NCBI GenBank assembly: GCA_022592445.1
Contig: JABYQR010000257.1
Coordinates: 1 to 64,000 of the forward strand
Length of the DNA: 64,000 nt
Origin: Cytidiella melzeri
Lineage: Eukaryota > Basidiomycota > Agaricomycetes > Polyporales > Irpicaceae
Direction: 5' to 3'
In this document: piece by piece, positions 32,146 through 43,915 of the stretch
Layout of the letters: each line of letters opens with the position of its first letter
How positions within the stretch are numbered: the stretch's first letter is position 1
Notes under the pieces: model-generated
The model's input: only the letters and a program-made list of their open reading frames with translations
Databases searched by the model: none
What the model was told of the DNA's origin: nothing
Position numbers and translations under genes: made by a program

Positions 32146-32829
32146 TGTTAAGACTGACTATCGTCAAGGGACAAGTTGTCAGGTCAGAACCCCTTGGTGT
32201 AGCTACACTCAAGGTCTGATGATGGTCTAGGCCGCGCGGTCGCTGTCAAGCACAGTGGCGGACAGATGATGGTTTGATAGAAGGAATATTGATACGAAGT
32301 GGATAGACTGAGGTTCTAGCCCCATGTCTAGTGGCTATTTATACATGTTGACCTAACTACTTTTGGACCAGTCCGAGGTAGTGGTAGCGAATCGGAGAAA
32401 CAGAAAGGAAGAACAATACACAGAGAACAGCCACTACTCTGGAAAGCCAATGAGAGAAAATACCGTCAAGGTGCGGAAACAAGGAACAATAGAAAGATGA
32501 AACATGAGGCAGAGATCAATAGAGAAGGGGTTGAACCCGAAACAGGGGATAGACGGGGTTGGACCCGATGGAGTGGTAACGGAGGTATGGAAAGGCCGAG
32601 GGTTGCACCAAGGCAATGGTAACCAATCGGAGTTAAGTCCGAGGTTTGAATGGACATAAGGACACAACTGATGACATAATAGTCCGTGTTGAACGGAGAC
32701 GAGGTGGGTTAGGGAATGATGGAGGAAGGACGAGTTGGATCGTCAAGGCAATGGTAAAGAAGATAGCTAGTTATCAAGATAGTCGAAGAAGTAAAGAAAA
32801 GTAATAGGGTGTGAAGACCGTTCGTAACA
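32146..32829 (-). mobile_element. LTR of family C, full-length copy, 684 bp
   Basis: Read on the minus strand it starts TGTTACGAACGGTC and ends GTCAGTCTTAACA. Its first half matches the truncated copy at 22222-22557. A TATA-like tataaatagc occurs near 32335. It is followed (to the left) by a primer-binding-like TGGATAGACTC two bases from the LTR end. Only a stub of internal DNA remains. Confidence 0.8.
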
Positions 32830-33117
32830 GTTGCCTGACAGGTCCTCGACTATGGCTGCAAGCTTGTCTACTACCTCTGTACCCGCAACCTTGCAGTGGA
32901 CCTATAATCTGCATGCAACGCTGACCGCAATGCCGCAGACTGGTATCTTCACGCTCAGCGGCACCCTCTTGTCACCCAAAAGCCCAGGAAGCAGCGTTCA
33001 GACAAGGGCAAGAAAAGAGGCCAAAAGACTAAGGGACCCACGCAGACAGAGATTACGCCCTCTGCCTCCAACTAATCCATCTACGTGCTGCCTCATAATT
33101 GCTTGTAGATAGTGAGT
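32830..33117 (+). pseudogene. Short C-terminal coding remnant
   Basis: A frame VLDYGCKLVYYLCTRNLAVDL runs to an in-frame TAA. It then continues (DRNAADWYLHAQRHPLVTQ) into a basic tail (QRSDKGKKRGQKTKGPTQ) and a stop near 33074. The composition looks like the end of a real protein, possibly element-encoded. I do not recognise it. Confidence 0.3.
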
Positions 33118-33149
33118 TTATATTGCATCTATGTCTGATGGAAACTAGG

Positions 33150-33620
33150 CTATCACAAGAGGGCGAGAGGTGGTAAGAAACCAATGGCTCACAAGGGAGC
33201 TGCTGAGAAAGGCGGGAGGGTGGCGGGCAGAGAGCAACAGCAGAGGCGCACTCAGTTTTGATGGGAGGACAACGTGGCTGACAGAGGAGTGCCACAGGAT
33301 GACAGGACAGCGGGAGGGTGGCAGGGATGGCAACGCTGATGGAGGGACTGGAGCAATGACAGGCGGCGGCGTATAGAAGGCGGGGAGGCAAAATGGACGG
33401 AGGGACAGCACTTTTAACAGGGGGGCATCAGACAGAAGGCAGGGAAGTAGTATTGATGTGGGGACAGTGCAGTTGACAGGGGAGCGCCTGGGGAAGGAGG
33501 GCGGCGGGATGGTGTCAACAACAGCAGAGGGGCACTTAGTATTGATTGATGGGAGCGTTGAAGGGAATGGATTGTTGACAGGGGATGCTCAGTATTGATG
33601 GGAAAAGTCAGGTTCTAGAA
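33150..33620. repeat. Purine-rich, minisatellite-like low-complexity DNA
   Basis: The plus strand is dominated by imperfect repeats of ggagggtggcaggg, gacagg and ttgatggg. Several Arg/Gly-type frames appear only because of this composition. No gene is supported. 33620-33748 holds nothing I recognise. Confidence 0.5.
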
Positions 33621-33748
33621 CAGTCACATGTCATCACACCAAATACGGATATGTCGGGCATGTGCTGCAGGACTAGTAAACATTGGTGGAACACTCATAT
33701 TCTACTGCCGCTGGTTCTTACTCTACATGGTAATTTCTAGGTATTGGG

Positions 33749-34683
33749 CTAGCTATTAGCTAGTATGTGCTGGTTAGCGGAGATTGGCGTGTAAGCCTGA
33801 CAAATGCCCATGCTTGACAGGCATATATGGCTTGATTTGGGAGAGGTCCAGGTGGCCATTGAAGGAGCTTGAGAAGGGACAAAACAACACAGATCACGTG
33901 TCAAAGCAGGAGCTCGAGAGGGAGCAGCATGAGGGGCATCATGCATTGAAGAAGGGGATTGGGAGGAAAGACAAAAAGCAGTGGACAATGGTTGAGTTAA
34001 ACTACTTTGAACAGGTGAACAAGGAGCAGCAACCAATTGTGGGGAAGAGCTTCGAGCTATAGGATCAGTACCTGATAAGCCAAACATGGCTTTTATCTCA
34101 TGATTCAGCATCTCAATATCGCCATCCAATGCTTTGTCCCCTGAAACGGCTGACACCACTGACCTCTCTGTCCCAAATACCTGGTGGTTCATCCATTGGA
34201 GTAACTCCTGAGTGCATGGAGTATCACACTTTGTGATCATAAGCCAGACAAGCAGTCAAAAAAGAGCGGATAGTTGTAGATTACTTTGAAGGTGGATTTT
34301 TTTGGCGATAAAGTGTTGTCACCAGAGGTAAGGTAGACAAGCTGGAACATGGTCTTCTCAGTACACAAAAGCAACCACGCAGTTATGTTACTCACAACAA
34401 CCACTGCAAATGTGATCAGGCCAGGCATCACCTCTTTGATGCCCCATTGGTGTGCCTTTGAAAGTGTGTTGGTAGCTTGAGCCCCCCTTGGAGATCCCTG
34501 GCCGAGGATACCACTCTGTATGACCTGGTAGAATAGTATGTCAGCAATGCAACATGGTATATCTGTGGAGTAATCAAGATTCATGTACCACAACAATTTT
34601 TCTAGTCCTAAACAGCCAGTTGATCTCCCTCTTGTTACAATTCCTAAAGAATGAAGAAGAATTGTTCCAGTGCGCTCCAGCAC
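33749..34683 (-). pseudogene. Relic of an Agaricomycete uncharacterised protein (DUF6698-like?)
   Basis: Two overlapping minus-strand frames read on from each other with a frameshift near 34240. The first has SKAHQWGIKEVMPGLITFAV and STFKVIYNYPLFFD. The second continues ITKCDTPCTQELLQWMNHQV and ends in a Ser/Pro-rich tail. The layout (a conserved helix, then a C-terminal E-x-L-x-W-x-N motif and a low-complexity tail) reminds me of DUF6698 proteins common in Agaricomycetes, but the match is loose. It abuts NC-C at about 34635. Confidence 0.35.
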
Positions 34684-36880
34684 ATTGATGCCTTTTCAGA
34701 TGTGACCTTTTTGTCCCCCAAAGTTTGGGAATTTGATGGCAGAATACAGACAGTAACAGTGTCAATAACAGAAAAATGAATTCAGCTGATGGCATTACAC
34801 TGGCCTTGCTACCAGCTCTTTATAACTTTGTATCAGATTACTTTTGCAATCAAAATGCAGTTTTTGATTTTTACAGACTGCATATGGGTACAAAACATAC
34901 AATACAGCATTGGATAGCCCTATCTTGTGGCAACATCCTGGTACAAACATCCTGTCAATTGAAGTGGAATTGGACATGTTATGGCCGGTGTGCTGAAAAA
35001 AGTCATCCAGACTCAGATTCAAACTCCACTCCTGCTGGCAAATGATGTCAAATTCTGGTCAGGTACATTTGCGGCAATCTACAGACATTGCTTGCTCTCT
35101 GAACAAAGAATGCAATTAGAAGACATGCCACACATAGTGTTGGGTCTGCGCAAGAAGTACCAGTACTTTGCAAGCTAAGTACAAATTCTCAACCCCTACA
35201 TTCTTGGACAATGTAAATTTGTGACTGCATCAGCAGTGAGTGCTGCATCTGATTGTTCCAAAAGTTTCACAACTGTTAGTTGCTCTCTAAGCAGGTGTTA
35301 CAATGAGAACACAGCCTGTGGCAGTTTCAATGGGGGTGAGGCAGTTCAGACATCAACAGGACATGGTTGCATCAGCAGCAAGCACTGCGTTGAATTGTTG
35401 CAGAAAGTTTCACAACCATGAGTTGCTCTCTAAGGAGGAATTAAAATCAGAACATAGCCTGTGGCAGTTCTAACGGGGCTGGAGCAGTTCAGACATCAAC
35501 AGGATGTGGTTGAATCAGCATAAAGCACTGCCTTTGATTCTTCCATACAGTTTTGCAACCACCAGTTACCCTATCAGCAGGAGTTACAATCAGAACACAG
35601 CTTGTGGCAGCTCTGGTGGGGGTGAGGTAGCACGGATATCAGCTGGATGTGGTGTCATCAGCAGCCAGCACTGCATTCAATTGGTTCACAAGGTTTCACA
35701 ACCACTACTCTCTATGCAGAAGTTACAATCAGAACACAATCTGTGGCAGTTCCAATAGGGGTGATGCAGCTCAGAAATCAACAGAACATGGTTGCATCAG
35801 CCACAACCACTGCGTCAGATAGTTGAAATTTTGTAGTTGCACAAAGTTTCACAACCATGAGTTGCTCCATAAGGAGGAATTAAAATCAGAACATAGCCTG
35901 TGGCAGTTCTAATGGGGATGAAGCAGTTCAGACATCAACAGGATGTGGTTTCATCAGCATAAAGCACTGCCTTTGATTCTTCCATACAGTTTCACAACCA
36001 CTAGTTGCTCTATAAGCAGGAGTTACAATCAGAACACAGCCTGTGGCAGCTCCAATGGGAATGAGGCAGTGCAGACATCAACAGGACACATGTAACATGT
36101 TCCACCAATTGATCTAATGAGACACCCTACAGCCCTTCATTCTTGAAGCAAGTAATTTTCCAGAATCAGCAGTGAACACTGCACAAGATTAATGACAAGA
36201 TAGATGAAGCCCCTTGCTACCATTGGTGACTACCTTCATCAATGTATGGCTCCTTTCCCTGCAATCAAACTTATCAATTGTAGTACAGTCACTTTATCCT
36301 GGATCAAGTTGTTTATCAAAGGTGTTACCAACAGCAAATGCCCGTAATACAGTCAATATTCATGACCAGATGGCTTGGCAAGATCCTTACCAGGAACACA
36401 GTTGTTTACTGAGGTTGTTTTTGGTAACAAAGTCGCAGGTGCAATTGACTATTTCATGCTATATGATTTATTAAATTTGCTATCAATAACATAATCACTT
36501 GTAACCCTGCTCCTGCAGTTTAACAAATTTTATCTAGATTATCTAATATAGTTCAGCAACATCAGAAAGAAGACACATGTCAAACAATCGTTATCTCCAT
36601 GCTCTACTCCACAAACTTGTTTCAATTCTGTGCTCACACCCATTGTTGCGCTTCAAACAATACAGCACAGTCCCTCCTCTTTCATGAGTGATTGTGTGCT
36701 CCAGTGGAGACAAACCACCAACTTACTAAACATTACTCATTGAAGAAGCTATTCCCAACAAAATTACTTGTTCAGGCTGCTACCAGCACCAAGTTTACTC
36801 ACAAATCTGGCTCAAAATGTGATATTTCATTCAATCCTCAGGAATTGTACTTGCCGCTTGCCAGCCTTGCTAACGCTAGT
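34635..36880 (+). repeat. NC repeat, long copy C, with ~142-bp satellite
   Basis: It starts TTACAATTCCTAAAG and ends CCTTGCTAACGCTAGT. It is collinear with NC-A, including the satellite at about 35210-36090 and the unique 3' part. It is uninterrupted, so it serves as the reference that dates the insertions in NC-B. No frame is shared with the other copies beyond the repeat itself. Confidence 0.85.
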
Positions 36881-36990
36881 GGCATTTGTGGTATGGTACA
36901 TTGCAATAGTAGTCTTTGGGACCTTTAGGGCCCAGATCTTGCAGAATAGCACAGTTTTTCCGAGCTCCCAGGGTCTCAAGAGACTTCCTA

Positions 36991-38551
36991 TCAAACCCAA
37001 GAAAGCCAAAGATCTCTACAATGTTTGTGTTGGCAGCATGAAAAATGTTGATTTCTCATCAAAAAGCATCTCATAAAAAGAGATACAAAATCAGTTGCTC
37101 TAGATGGAATAAACAGAATGCAAATCTTTTTGTGCAGCCCCAACACATTTCCCAAAAGCAATTTGACAGCGAGATCAGCCGCCAGGACATTCCACATCTC
37201 GGCAAGGTGCACATCCTCCTGTGTCTGCATATCCCGGAAGCATTGTTTAGTGTTGTCGAGATTGACAAGGGGACGCTCCTCGCCCAGTTTGCACAGTTCT
37301 CCTTGCTTTCCCAGAGAGTGTGGATTTCTTTCTACCCTCTGAAACCTTTCTCTTTTTTTTGCAAGAAACTTGTATTGCCAGACTGCTCTTCCATTGACGG
37401 TTGTTTCTTTCCACATTGCATGGCTTGCTGCAGTCTGTCTGAGAAAGCCTTTCTCTCTTGCTTGATTTGCTTGTAAGGAGTCCTGAGATCATCATATTTG
37501 TCCTGAACTTGACACAACCCCTGAGTCAAGATGTCAGTGAAAGTTGGTGCAACACATTAACATTCTGCTGTATAACTCACCTGTGCAGTATTTGTGTTCA
37601 TGGTAGCAGGTGTCACATTTCTACTTTGTCCTGTCACAGATTTTCAATGTTTCTACAAGACTTGCCTTACCAGGCAACGGTATTATTGGGAATATTTGAG
37701 CGCTTGTCAAGCGCTTATCCAGCGCTTATCAGGCGCTTATTCCGGCGCTTATTCTCAGTGCCTATCAATTGATGCGCTGATGTGCCTCCTGTCTCTGATG
37801 CACTGATGCGCTCCTTTCCTTATCTGTGTATCACATGATAGAACTCTCTGGAACCTTGTGGAACATGCTGGAACTATGATGTCATAGTATAGAACATTCC
37901 ATTAGATGATGTCATAGTTCATAGAACCTTCTGGAAAAGTCTAGCCTTGTTTTAGAACAAGCTAGAACAAGTCTAGCCTTGGGACTGGGTCATGGGGTCA
38001 GGTCATGGGGACAATTGCTATTGGTTGATTATTGAAGTGGCACCACTAGGGCATAGGGCATGCTTAGTAAGGTAGATTACTTCACTTACTCATGTAGGTA
38101 TTAGGGGTCTTAGGGTAGTACCTGGGGTCCTCCCCTTCATGTATATATAGAGGCACCCCTGAGGGCATATCCCCTCAGTCTTATCCACTCTGTTGAATTA
38201 GGACTACTCAGTACCCACCAGTACTTCGCTCACCACACCTCTTACTCTCTATCTCACACTATCTCCCCCAAGTTTATCAACTTACCTGGTGAGTAGTAAC
38301 CTTACTGTTACATGTCCTCCACGCAAACTTGCAGGGCTGTGGCAACCGCATCCACGAGCACTGACATTCATCCAGCTTAACTGTGTGATTGTTGGATTGA
38401 GTGTGTTTTCAAAGCATTCCACATTGGGGTCTGTCTGTTCATCATAGTCAAAAGGATTGGGGGGTACAGTCAGGTAACTGAGGGCATGCAACATGAGACA
38501 AGACAAAGAGAGAGGGGCTGTGTGAGCCACAGTGCTGAGTGACGTTGGCAT
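36991..38551 (-). pseudogene. Coiled-coil gene relic split by solo LTR-B
   Basis: Minus strand: PPNPFDYDEQTDPNVECFEN ... RGCGCHSPASLRGG is cut at 38312 by LTR-B and resumes after the TSD with RNVTPATMNTNTAQ. A 60-bp GT-AG intron follows, then GLCQVQDKYDDLRTPYKQIK (coiled coil) and, after a frameshift, KLGEERPLVNLDNTKQCFRD and HLAEMWNVLAADLAVKLLLG. The two sides of the LTR join in frame across one TSD copy. I do not recognise the protein. The 5' end is lost where NC-F begins (38566). Confidence 0.5.
37632..38312 (+). mobile_element. Solo LTR of family B, copy 2, TSD TGTCC
   Basis: 681 bp starting TGTCACAGATTTTC and ending ACTGTTACA, flanked by TGTCC at 37627-37631 and 38313-38317. It contains gcgcttat repeats, a TATA-like tatatatagagg near 38141, and a downstream pyrimidine-rich region. 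No internal sequence remains. It is the plus-strand relative of 5912-6559. Confidence 0.92.
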
Positions 38552-38565
38552 GAGTTCTCACTCTT

Positions 38566-39360
38566 TTACAATTCCTGAAGAATGAAGCAGAATTGTTCCA
38601 GTGCAGGTGACTCCTTTGATGTCCCCGTAGATGTAACATTACTGTTCCCCAAATTTGTTCGGCATTACACTCAGTAACAGTTTCTGTATTAGTGAAATGA
38701 ATCAAATTGATGGGACTACGTTAACTTTGTTACTAGCCCTTCAAAACTTTGTGATAAATCACATTTTCCATTCATAATATAGTTTTTGATTTCTATAGCT
38801 AGCAAATGGGCACATATGGGTACAAAATGTACACTATTGCATAGCCCTATGTCTTGCCAATGGGCCGGTAACAAAATATTTCAATTTGGAGGAGAATTGA
38901 GGAAGTTATGGCCACATCACTGGAAAAGGTTGCGCAGGCTCAGATTGAAACTCAGCTGATCCCTCTTGTTACAGACTTGTAAAGCATATATCAGCAGATT
39001 GTTGCTCCCATCAATCACATTCATTGATGTGTGGAATGATTATAAGAAAGCCTACTTCGCACAGCAGTCAGGGCAGAAAAAAACCAGTGGTAGCAGGGCT
39101 GGCATACAGCAAGTAAAATTCTGAACTGCACTTCAAACAATACAGCATAGTCCCTCTTTTTTCATGAATGATTGTGTGCTCCAGTGAAGACAAACCACCA
39201 ACTTACTATACATTACTCATTGGGAGAGCTATTTCCAACAAAATTACTTGTTCACGCTTCTACCAGCACCAAGTTTACTTACGAATCTTGCTCAAAAAGT
39301 TATATTTCATTTAATCCTCAGGAATTGTACTTGCCACTTGCCGGCCTTGCTAACGCTAGT
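38566..39360 (+). repeat. Two NC repeat fragments
   Basis: 38566-38985 matches the diverged first ~400 bp of NC, much as 7758-8147 does. 39127-39360 matches the last ~230 bp, from TGCACTTCAAACAATACAGC to CCTTGCTAACGCTAGT. The satellite and middle parts are missing, so this may be an internally deleted NC copy with ~140 bp of unrelated DNA between. Confidence 0.65.
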
Positions 39361-39980
39361 TCAGTACATGAGAGACTGAGTGAAAGAGAGGAGGAGCGAG
39401 TGAGACAATAGGCGACGGTGGACTTGACAGGACAACTCAGGCTATCGATGGAGACTGTTGTGAGATCGTTGGACGCACCTGGTAGATGGAGCGATTCTTG
39501 TGATGAGAATGGTGCAGCAGACAGCGAGATGTTGACAGCGCTACCCGCGTGAGTGCCTTCCATCTCTCTGACTTTGCGATAGATGATTGATTGAAGATGC
39601 ACATCAGGCTGTAAACCGTTGTTCAATTCTTGCGACAGCTGCGCTGCGGCCTGAGAGGTGTGGCACTGCTGCTTAGCATTTGAACCCTTCTCAACGCGGC
39701 AGAACTTGTGATCATCTGTCCAAGCTCTCAGTTGAGACATGAAAACACATCCTCTTGCACAATGAAGCCTCCCACAAGTATGCTCTAGCTGTCGTCGAAT
39801 GTCAACATCATGTGTGCGCATCTACCTTCTACTAGTCCCATCCGTTCCATGAGCACCATGATCATGATACTTGCCCACAGCAACCTCACCTTCCTGCCGC
39901 AACCCTGCAAGTCGTTCTCATTGGCAGCCGACTTCATCAAAAACGGTCTTCAAAGGTATCGCTGCCAGCTTGAACCTCCA
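39358..39980 (-). pseudogene. Gene fragment of unknown family
   Basis: Minus strand: a frame with HDVDIRRQLEHTCGRLHC, HTSQAAAQLSQELNNGLQ and LQSIIYRKVREMEGTHAG runs to the NC-G boundary at ~39360, where it is cut. A plausible 66-bp GT-AG intron (about 39890-39825) precedes it, linked to an upstream segment NENDLQGCGRK. The gene looks broken by the repeat. Function unknown. Confidence 0.35.
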
Positions 39981-40743
39981 AGCTTGCCGCTGGTTGTAAT
40001 TACTGCCAAGTCTGCATGAAACACTCTACACCTTGAGTTGGGCTGCACGTAGCTCCGTGCTGAGCCGAGCGTGTGAAACACGTGAAGCTGTCACCTGAGA
40101 AATGGTCAGTTTCATGCGTAAACCAGGTGAAGGACATAATTCACACCTCGTGTTACCAGTTCCCGCTGGTAGACGGCTGTGACTAGGGGCTGCTCGCACT
40201 ATGTGTACAGACTAGTCAAACAGCTTTAGTGCCAGCCGGTGTGGACCTGTGTTCTAGGTAGGACCAACATGCAGGCACTATCTGTGTTTACACTTGTCAC
40301 ACAGGCACGGCTGACAAATAATACTGGCACATTAAAAAGTTCTTTCATTGTAACCAGCCCGAGAATATGTAGTACAAATTAAGAGTATTATACAAAGATA
40401 CACATTCTACGCAAAGCCCTCATCATGATCAGTTGTCTGACAAGTACTACAATACTACAGACCATAACAGTGTTTGACAGGGAATTGCATACAATTGGCC
40501 TGCCCTCAATAATGCAGAGCAGGCCTTGAATTCACCCGCGGTCACTGTTTAGGCACGATGATAAACTGGGGGATCAGTCGCAGCGGCGGTGTAAATGGAC
40601 TCACAACCGGATTTTTCCGCACGCAAGGCATCTGAAAGCATGCACCAAAATTGATTTCGGAATGTCTCAGGCCAAAGCAGCAATGACAGGGAAAGGTCAC
40701 AAAGTTCACGCTGCCTGTTGTTTCCATCCTGGTCTGAACGTGC
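39981..40743. other. Intergenic, nothing recognised
   Basis: No frame above 61 codons, no repeat shared with other parts of the window, and no RNA gene seen. It ends at the left copia LTR; the base composition becomes AT-rich only at the LTR. Confidence 0.4.
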
Positions 40744-41294
40744 TGTTAAAACTATATAATATAATATAATATGATATGTAGTTTCCCACGCCTTATTACA
40801 AGGATGCTATAAGGTAGCAGAGTTCCCACAGTCTTGATATGGGAATTATGCAGCCATATATGGAAACTCAAGTAGTAACCATCACATTAGCTGAGACGTA
40901 CAGATATGGGTGGTAGTGGTACTATACATATATGTACGCCTGTGTTCTAGTAGCATAGGAAATGACATGGAAAGCACATAGTACAACTCCAGAGGATGCC
41001 TAAAGCATACATCTGAGGACAAGTACTAGCATGAGTCATTTACTCATTATGTACGCCTCTGGTACAAGTGCTGAGCCTAGTCATACAATGAGTCATGCAC
41101 TCATAGCATGAGTCATGCATGAGTCATGCACTTAGTAATACAGTAGAATAGTTGAAGTAGACATGTATAGTAGTCGCTTACATAAGTAGATACAGACATG
41201 TATATAAGCAGAGCTGCTGAAGCAGCAAGAATAATAAGACTCATCTTCGAAGCTTAACAGCCTCTACCCCTCGCACACATATTCCACTTTGTTA
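40744..41294 (+). mobile_element. Copia left LTR
   Basis: It starts TGTTAAAACTATATAA with an ATAAT microsatellite and ends CCACTTTGTTA. It carries a cluster of (a)tgagtcat motifs between about 41033 and 41130, which are AP-1/Gcn4-like sites. A TATA-like tatataagcagag occurs near 41201. Directly after it comes AGGTTATGAGCACC, in the position of a primer-binding site. Confidence 0.9.
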
Positions 41295-41756
41295 GGTTAT
41301 GAGCACCGGCTTTTAGCTTAACTACATCCACACTCTCAACGACATCCATCAACCAGTATCCCCCAAGCTTTCTTATAAGTAAGTTTCTCTACTTTACTTT
41401 GTTTGGCCACATAGTAGTAGTAGAGTTGTACTGGTTGACTGCCTCAGCTTCGAATACAAAATTCCCAACTGATTTTCTACAGCTAATTCCCTCACCTACT
41501 TGCCCCTTGCGTACGCACTCCCAACCCAGCTGAATACTTAAGCCACCCTTGGTGGTTCTCGACTTTAACAAGTCGTGCATTACGCGGAATCTGCCTAACA
41601 CGCAGTGTAAAATCCGGTGGTGGAGGAACAAGCTCTCACTTGTACAAGTGGTAGATCAGCGGAGTAGTACAATAGGAGGGTAGTGTTGAGTGGCACTCTA
41701 AGCTCGTGACTTAGAGGCCTAGGACCTTCGTGTTGGCGCACGTCAGTCAGTCCTGG
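41295..41756 (+). other. Copia leader
   Basis: AT-balanced, without a long frame. It starts at the primer-binding position and contains a possible splice donor (gtaagttt near 41380). Near 41757 the base composition changes sharply to GC-rich, which marks the start of the island. Confidence 0.5.
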
Positions 41757-42364
41757 AATTAGAAATCGCCGCTTTTTTGTAGCTGTAGAATTTCTTGAGG
41801 CATGTCGTTGATACGCCCGGAAATCGGCTAGGCGCGGAGAACCGGCAACAGCCCGCCATTTGCGCGGCCCGCGTCATCCTGAGCGGCAAGTCCCTCCACT
41901 TTCCCAGTGTCACAGGCACGAGGAGTTCGCCGAGGATCCGAGGACTTGACAAGGAGCAATGCGCCGGAAACATCCGAGGCCGAGGAATCGCACCGAACTC
42001 TGACACACAGACACGCCCCTTTTTGCATCGGAGCATGAGCCGGCCAGCCACCAAGAGTTTCGGACGCGGGTCGGACCAGCGGTAGAAGAAACTTGACGCG
42101 CGAACCCCGTTTCAGGAAGGCTCCTATCACGCCACGCTGTGCAACTCTTGAGCGGCGCCTCATCACCTGCTCGCGACGGTTGGCGCCTCTTCAGTGCAAG
42201 TGCGCGCGCCGCTACTCCGCGTCGACCAACGCTGTGTCCCGCCGGGCGTCGACTCGCTGGGCATTTTGGCCTCCGCAGACGGAAGTATTCTGCCACCCCG
42301 TTTCCTCGCTCTCGCATTTGGGTTTAGGACATAGAAGGAAAGGTTTAGGAGAGGGTCCTTAGGG

Positions 42365-42374
42365 TATATAAAAA
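42365..42374 (+). promoter_or_regulatory. TATA box of the GC-rich island
   Basis: TATATAAAAA lies 160 bp upstream of the first ATG at 42525, in an otherwise GC-rich region. It is followed by a pyrimidine-rich, CAATCAATCCCC-type initiator region. The site suggests that the island has its own Pol II promoter, though no expression evidence exists. Confidence 0.5.
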
Positions 42375-42524
42375 GGTGTTGCCTGTACTGCGTAGGAAAT
42401 CAATCAATCCCCACCCCAGTTTCCAGAGTTCACTTTACGCTTTGCGTTCACGTCGAGGGAGTCTCTTCGCGCCCATAGCTGTAGCTTCTTCTGCGTTGTC
42501 TCACTGCGACCCTTTTCCACGTTT

Positions 42525-43051
42525 ATGTCCGCTGCGTCTACCAACGACAACCCGCCTCGAGTCTGCCGTTACTGTCCCACTGTTCCCCACCTACCCGACG
42601 GTTGCTGCCCTTACCGCCCGCGCCCGCGCGAGGTTCTACGCCGTTACCCCATCATCCCCGCGCCCACGCCGCCGCCAGAACCCTCAGCAGCACCTACGGT
42701 CTCCCCTGCGAGATCAACTCCTAAATCACCCTCACCAGCGTTGTCCGTCGCCTCTGTCGCGGACTCGCTTGAAAACTGCTCTTACTGCGACACTCAGAGC
42801 GATCACCCAATTCCCCTACGTTCAGGACCTTTCGTCCCGCTTGACTGCGATCGCCCGCGCGCGCCGCACCCAGATTGCTGGCTGTCTCCAGACTTTGAGG
42901 CGAGGATCACGAGTGCGAACTAGTGCAGTTCAATCTTACCAGCTCAACCAACGTCGTCGTTGGCCACGCCTTCGCCTGTAACACGCATCGCCGCTCGGGA
43001 GGTGTTGTTCTACACTACCGCCCTCGCGCGCAGTCTGTCGAGTCCAATTGA
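42525..43051 (+). pseudogene. Small Cys/His-rich protein gene with one frameshift
   Basis: The frame starts MSAASTNDNPPRVCRYCPTV and has CX2C pairs (CRYC, CSYC) followed by Cys/His clusters (HLPDGCCPYR, CDRPRAPHPDCWLSPDF). A Pro/Ala/Ser linker joins the two halves. It reaches a TAG at 42921. One base earlier in frame, the protein would continue HECELVQFNLTSSTN, VGHAFACNT and QSVESN-stop at 43051. That is the end shared with the frame at 6990-7131. The CX2C pairs suggest zinc binding. I do not recognise the family. A one-base deletion near 42905 is the likely lesion. Confidence 0.55.
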
Positions 43052-43915
43052 CTGCGATCTCACATAAGTCTTCCACTGCGACTCGCGCGCCATTTGCTTA
43101 TCTTTCTCTTACGTTTCCTTTCGGCTTCGTTATCCTGCATTTGTTTTTAACTGCGTTATTTTACTGCGTTGCGTTTCATCTTCACTGCGTCGAGCTTACT
43201 GCGTTCACTTTCACTGCGCCTGCGTTTTACAGCAACTACTTCATCTTCACCAGCGACCGCGTTTTGTGTTCGAGATTCATATTGCGCCTGCGTTTATCTT
43301 CTGCGTCTCTCCGCGCGTCGTTTTTCTACAAGTAGCAACATCTCCCGCGCGTTCTCTTTGAGCCGTGCCATAACTCCTTCGCTTTTACCGCGCCGACTTG
43401 CCCCTTTTTCCCGCGATACGCGTGGTAGTTGCCCGCCAAGCTCCCTTCATATAAACATTATCACAAAAACCTTGTCGCTCTTTTAGCACAGGTAAAACTA
43501 GGACTCTTAGACCACCTCGCATTACTTTAACACTTCCGCGCTTCCACACCTTTACACTTCTATTGCCACTTCGTGGTTGGTTGTGTTGTCTTTAAGGTTG
43601 TTCTTAGTTTGAAGCGTGACTCAGTGTCTCATCGTCCACTTTTACTTTTGGTATCACGGAGATTGTGGACTCTCCTATACTTCGTGGTGTTTCTTACATG
43701 CGCCATTATGTTTTTGTTGTATCATACCGACTGGTAGAAGTCGAAGTTGCAAGTGGTCATACTCGTCTTGAATCACTTGTGGAAAACTTTTACTCACATT
43801 CGACTTTTCCATTAGCAATCCCCAGTACTTTCTCAAGGAAAGTGTTGTGGATTGAATACGACGACATAAATCTTATACTTTCGATTCTTTCTTCCAAACC
43901 ATTATATTTTTGAAG
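43052..43915 (+). other. CpG-rich trailer and second-gene upstream region
   Basis: 43060-43330 is a run of ctgcgt/gcgttt motifs whose counterpart at 7150-7440 has ctgtgt/ttgtgt. 43540-43660 corresponds to 7555-7670. The rest up to the ATG at 43916 is AT-rich and may be the promoter of the next gene. No frame is supported. Confidence 0.4.

Noticed and set aside
32087..32834. GTTGC as a secure TSD of LTR-C
   Set aside because: The left copy is 55 bp away from the LTR and a 5-mer match within 100 bp is easily chance; mentioned only as a possibility.
41795..42362. Overlapping frames on both strands in the GC-rich DNA before the TATA box
   Set aside because: High GC depletes stop codons; no motif, start context or homologue distinguishes any frame.
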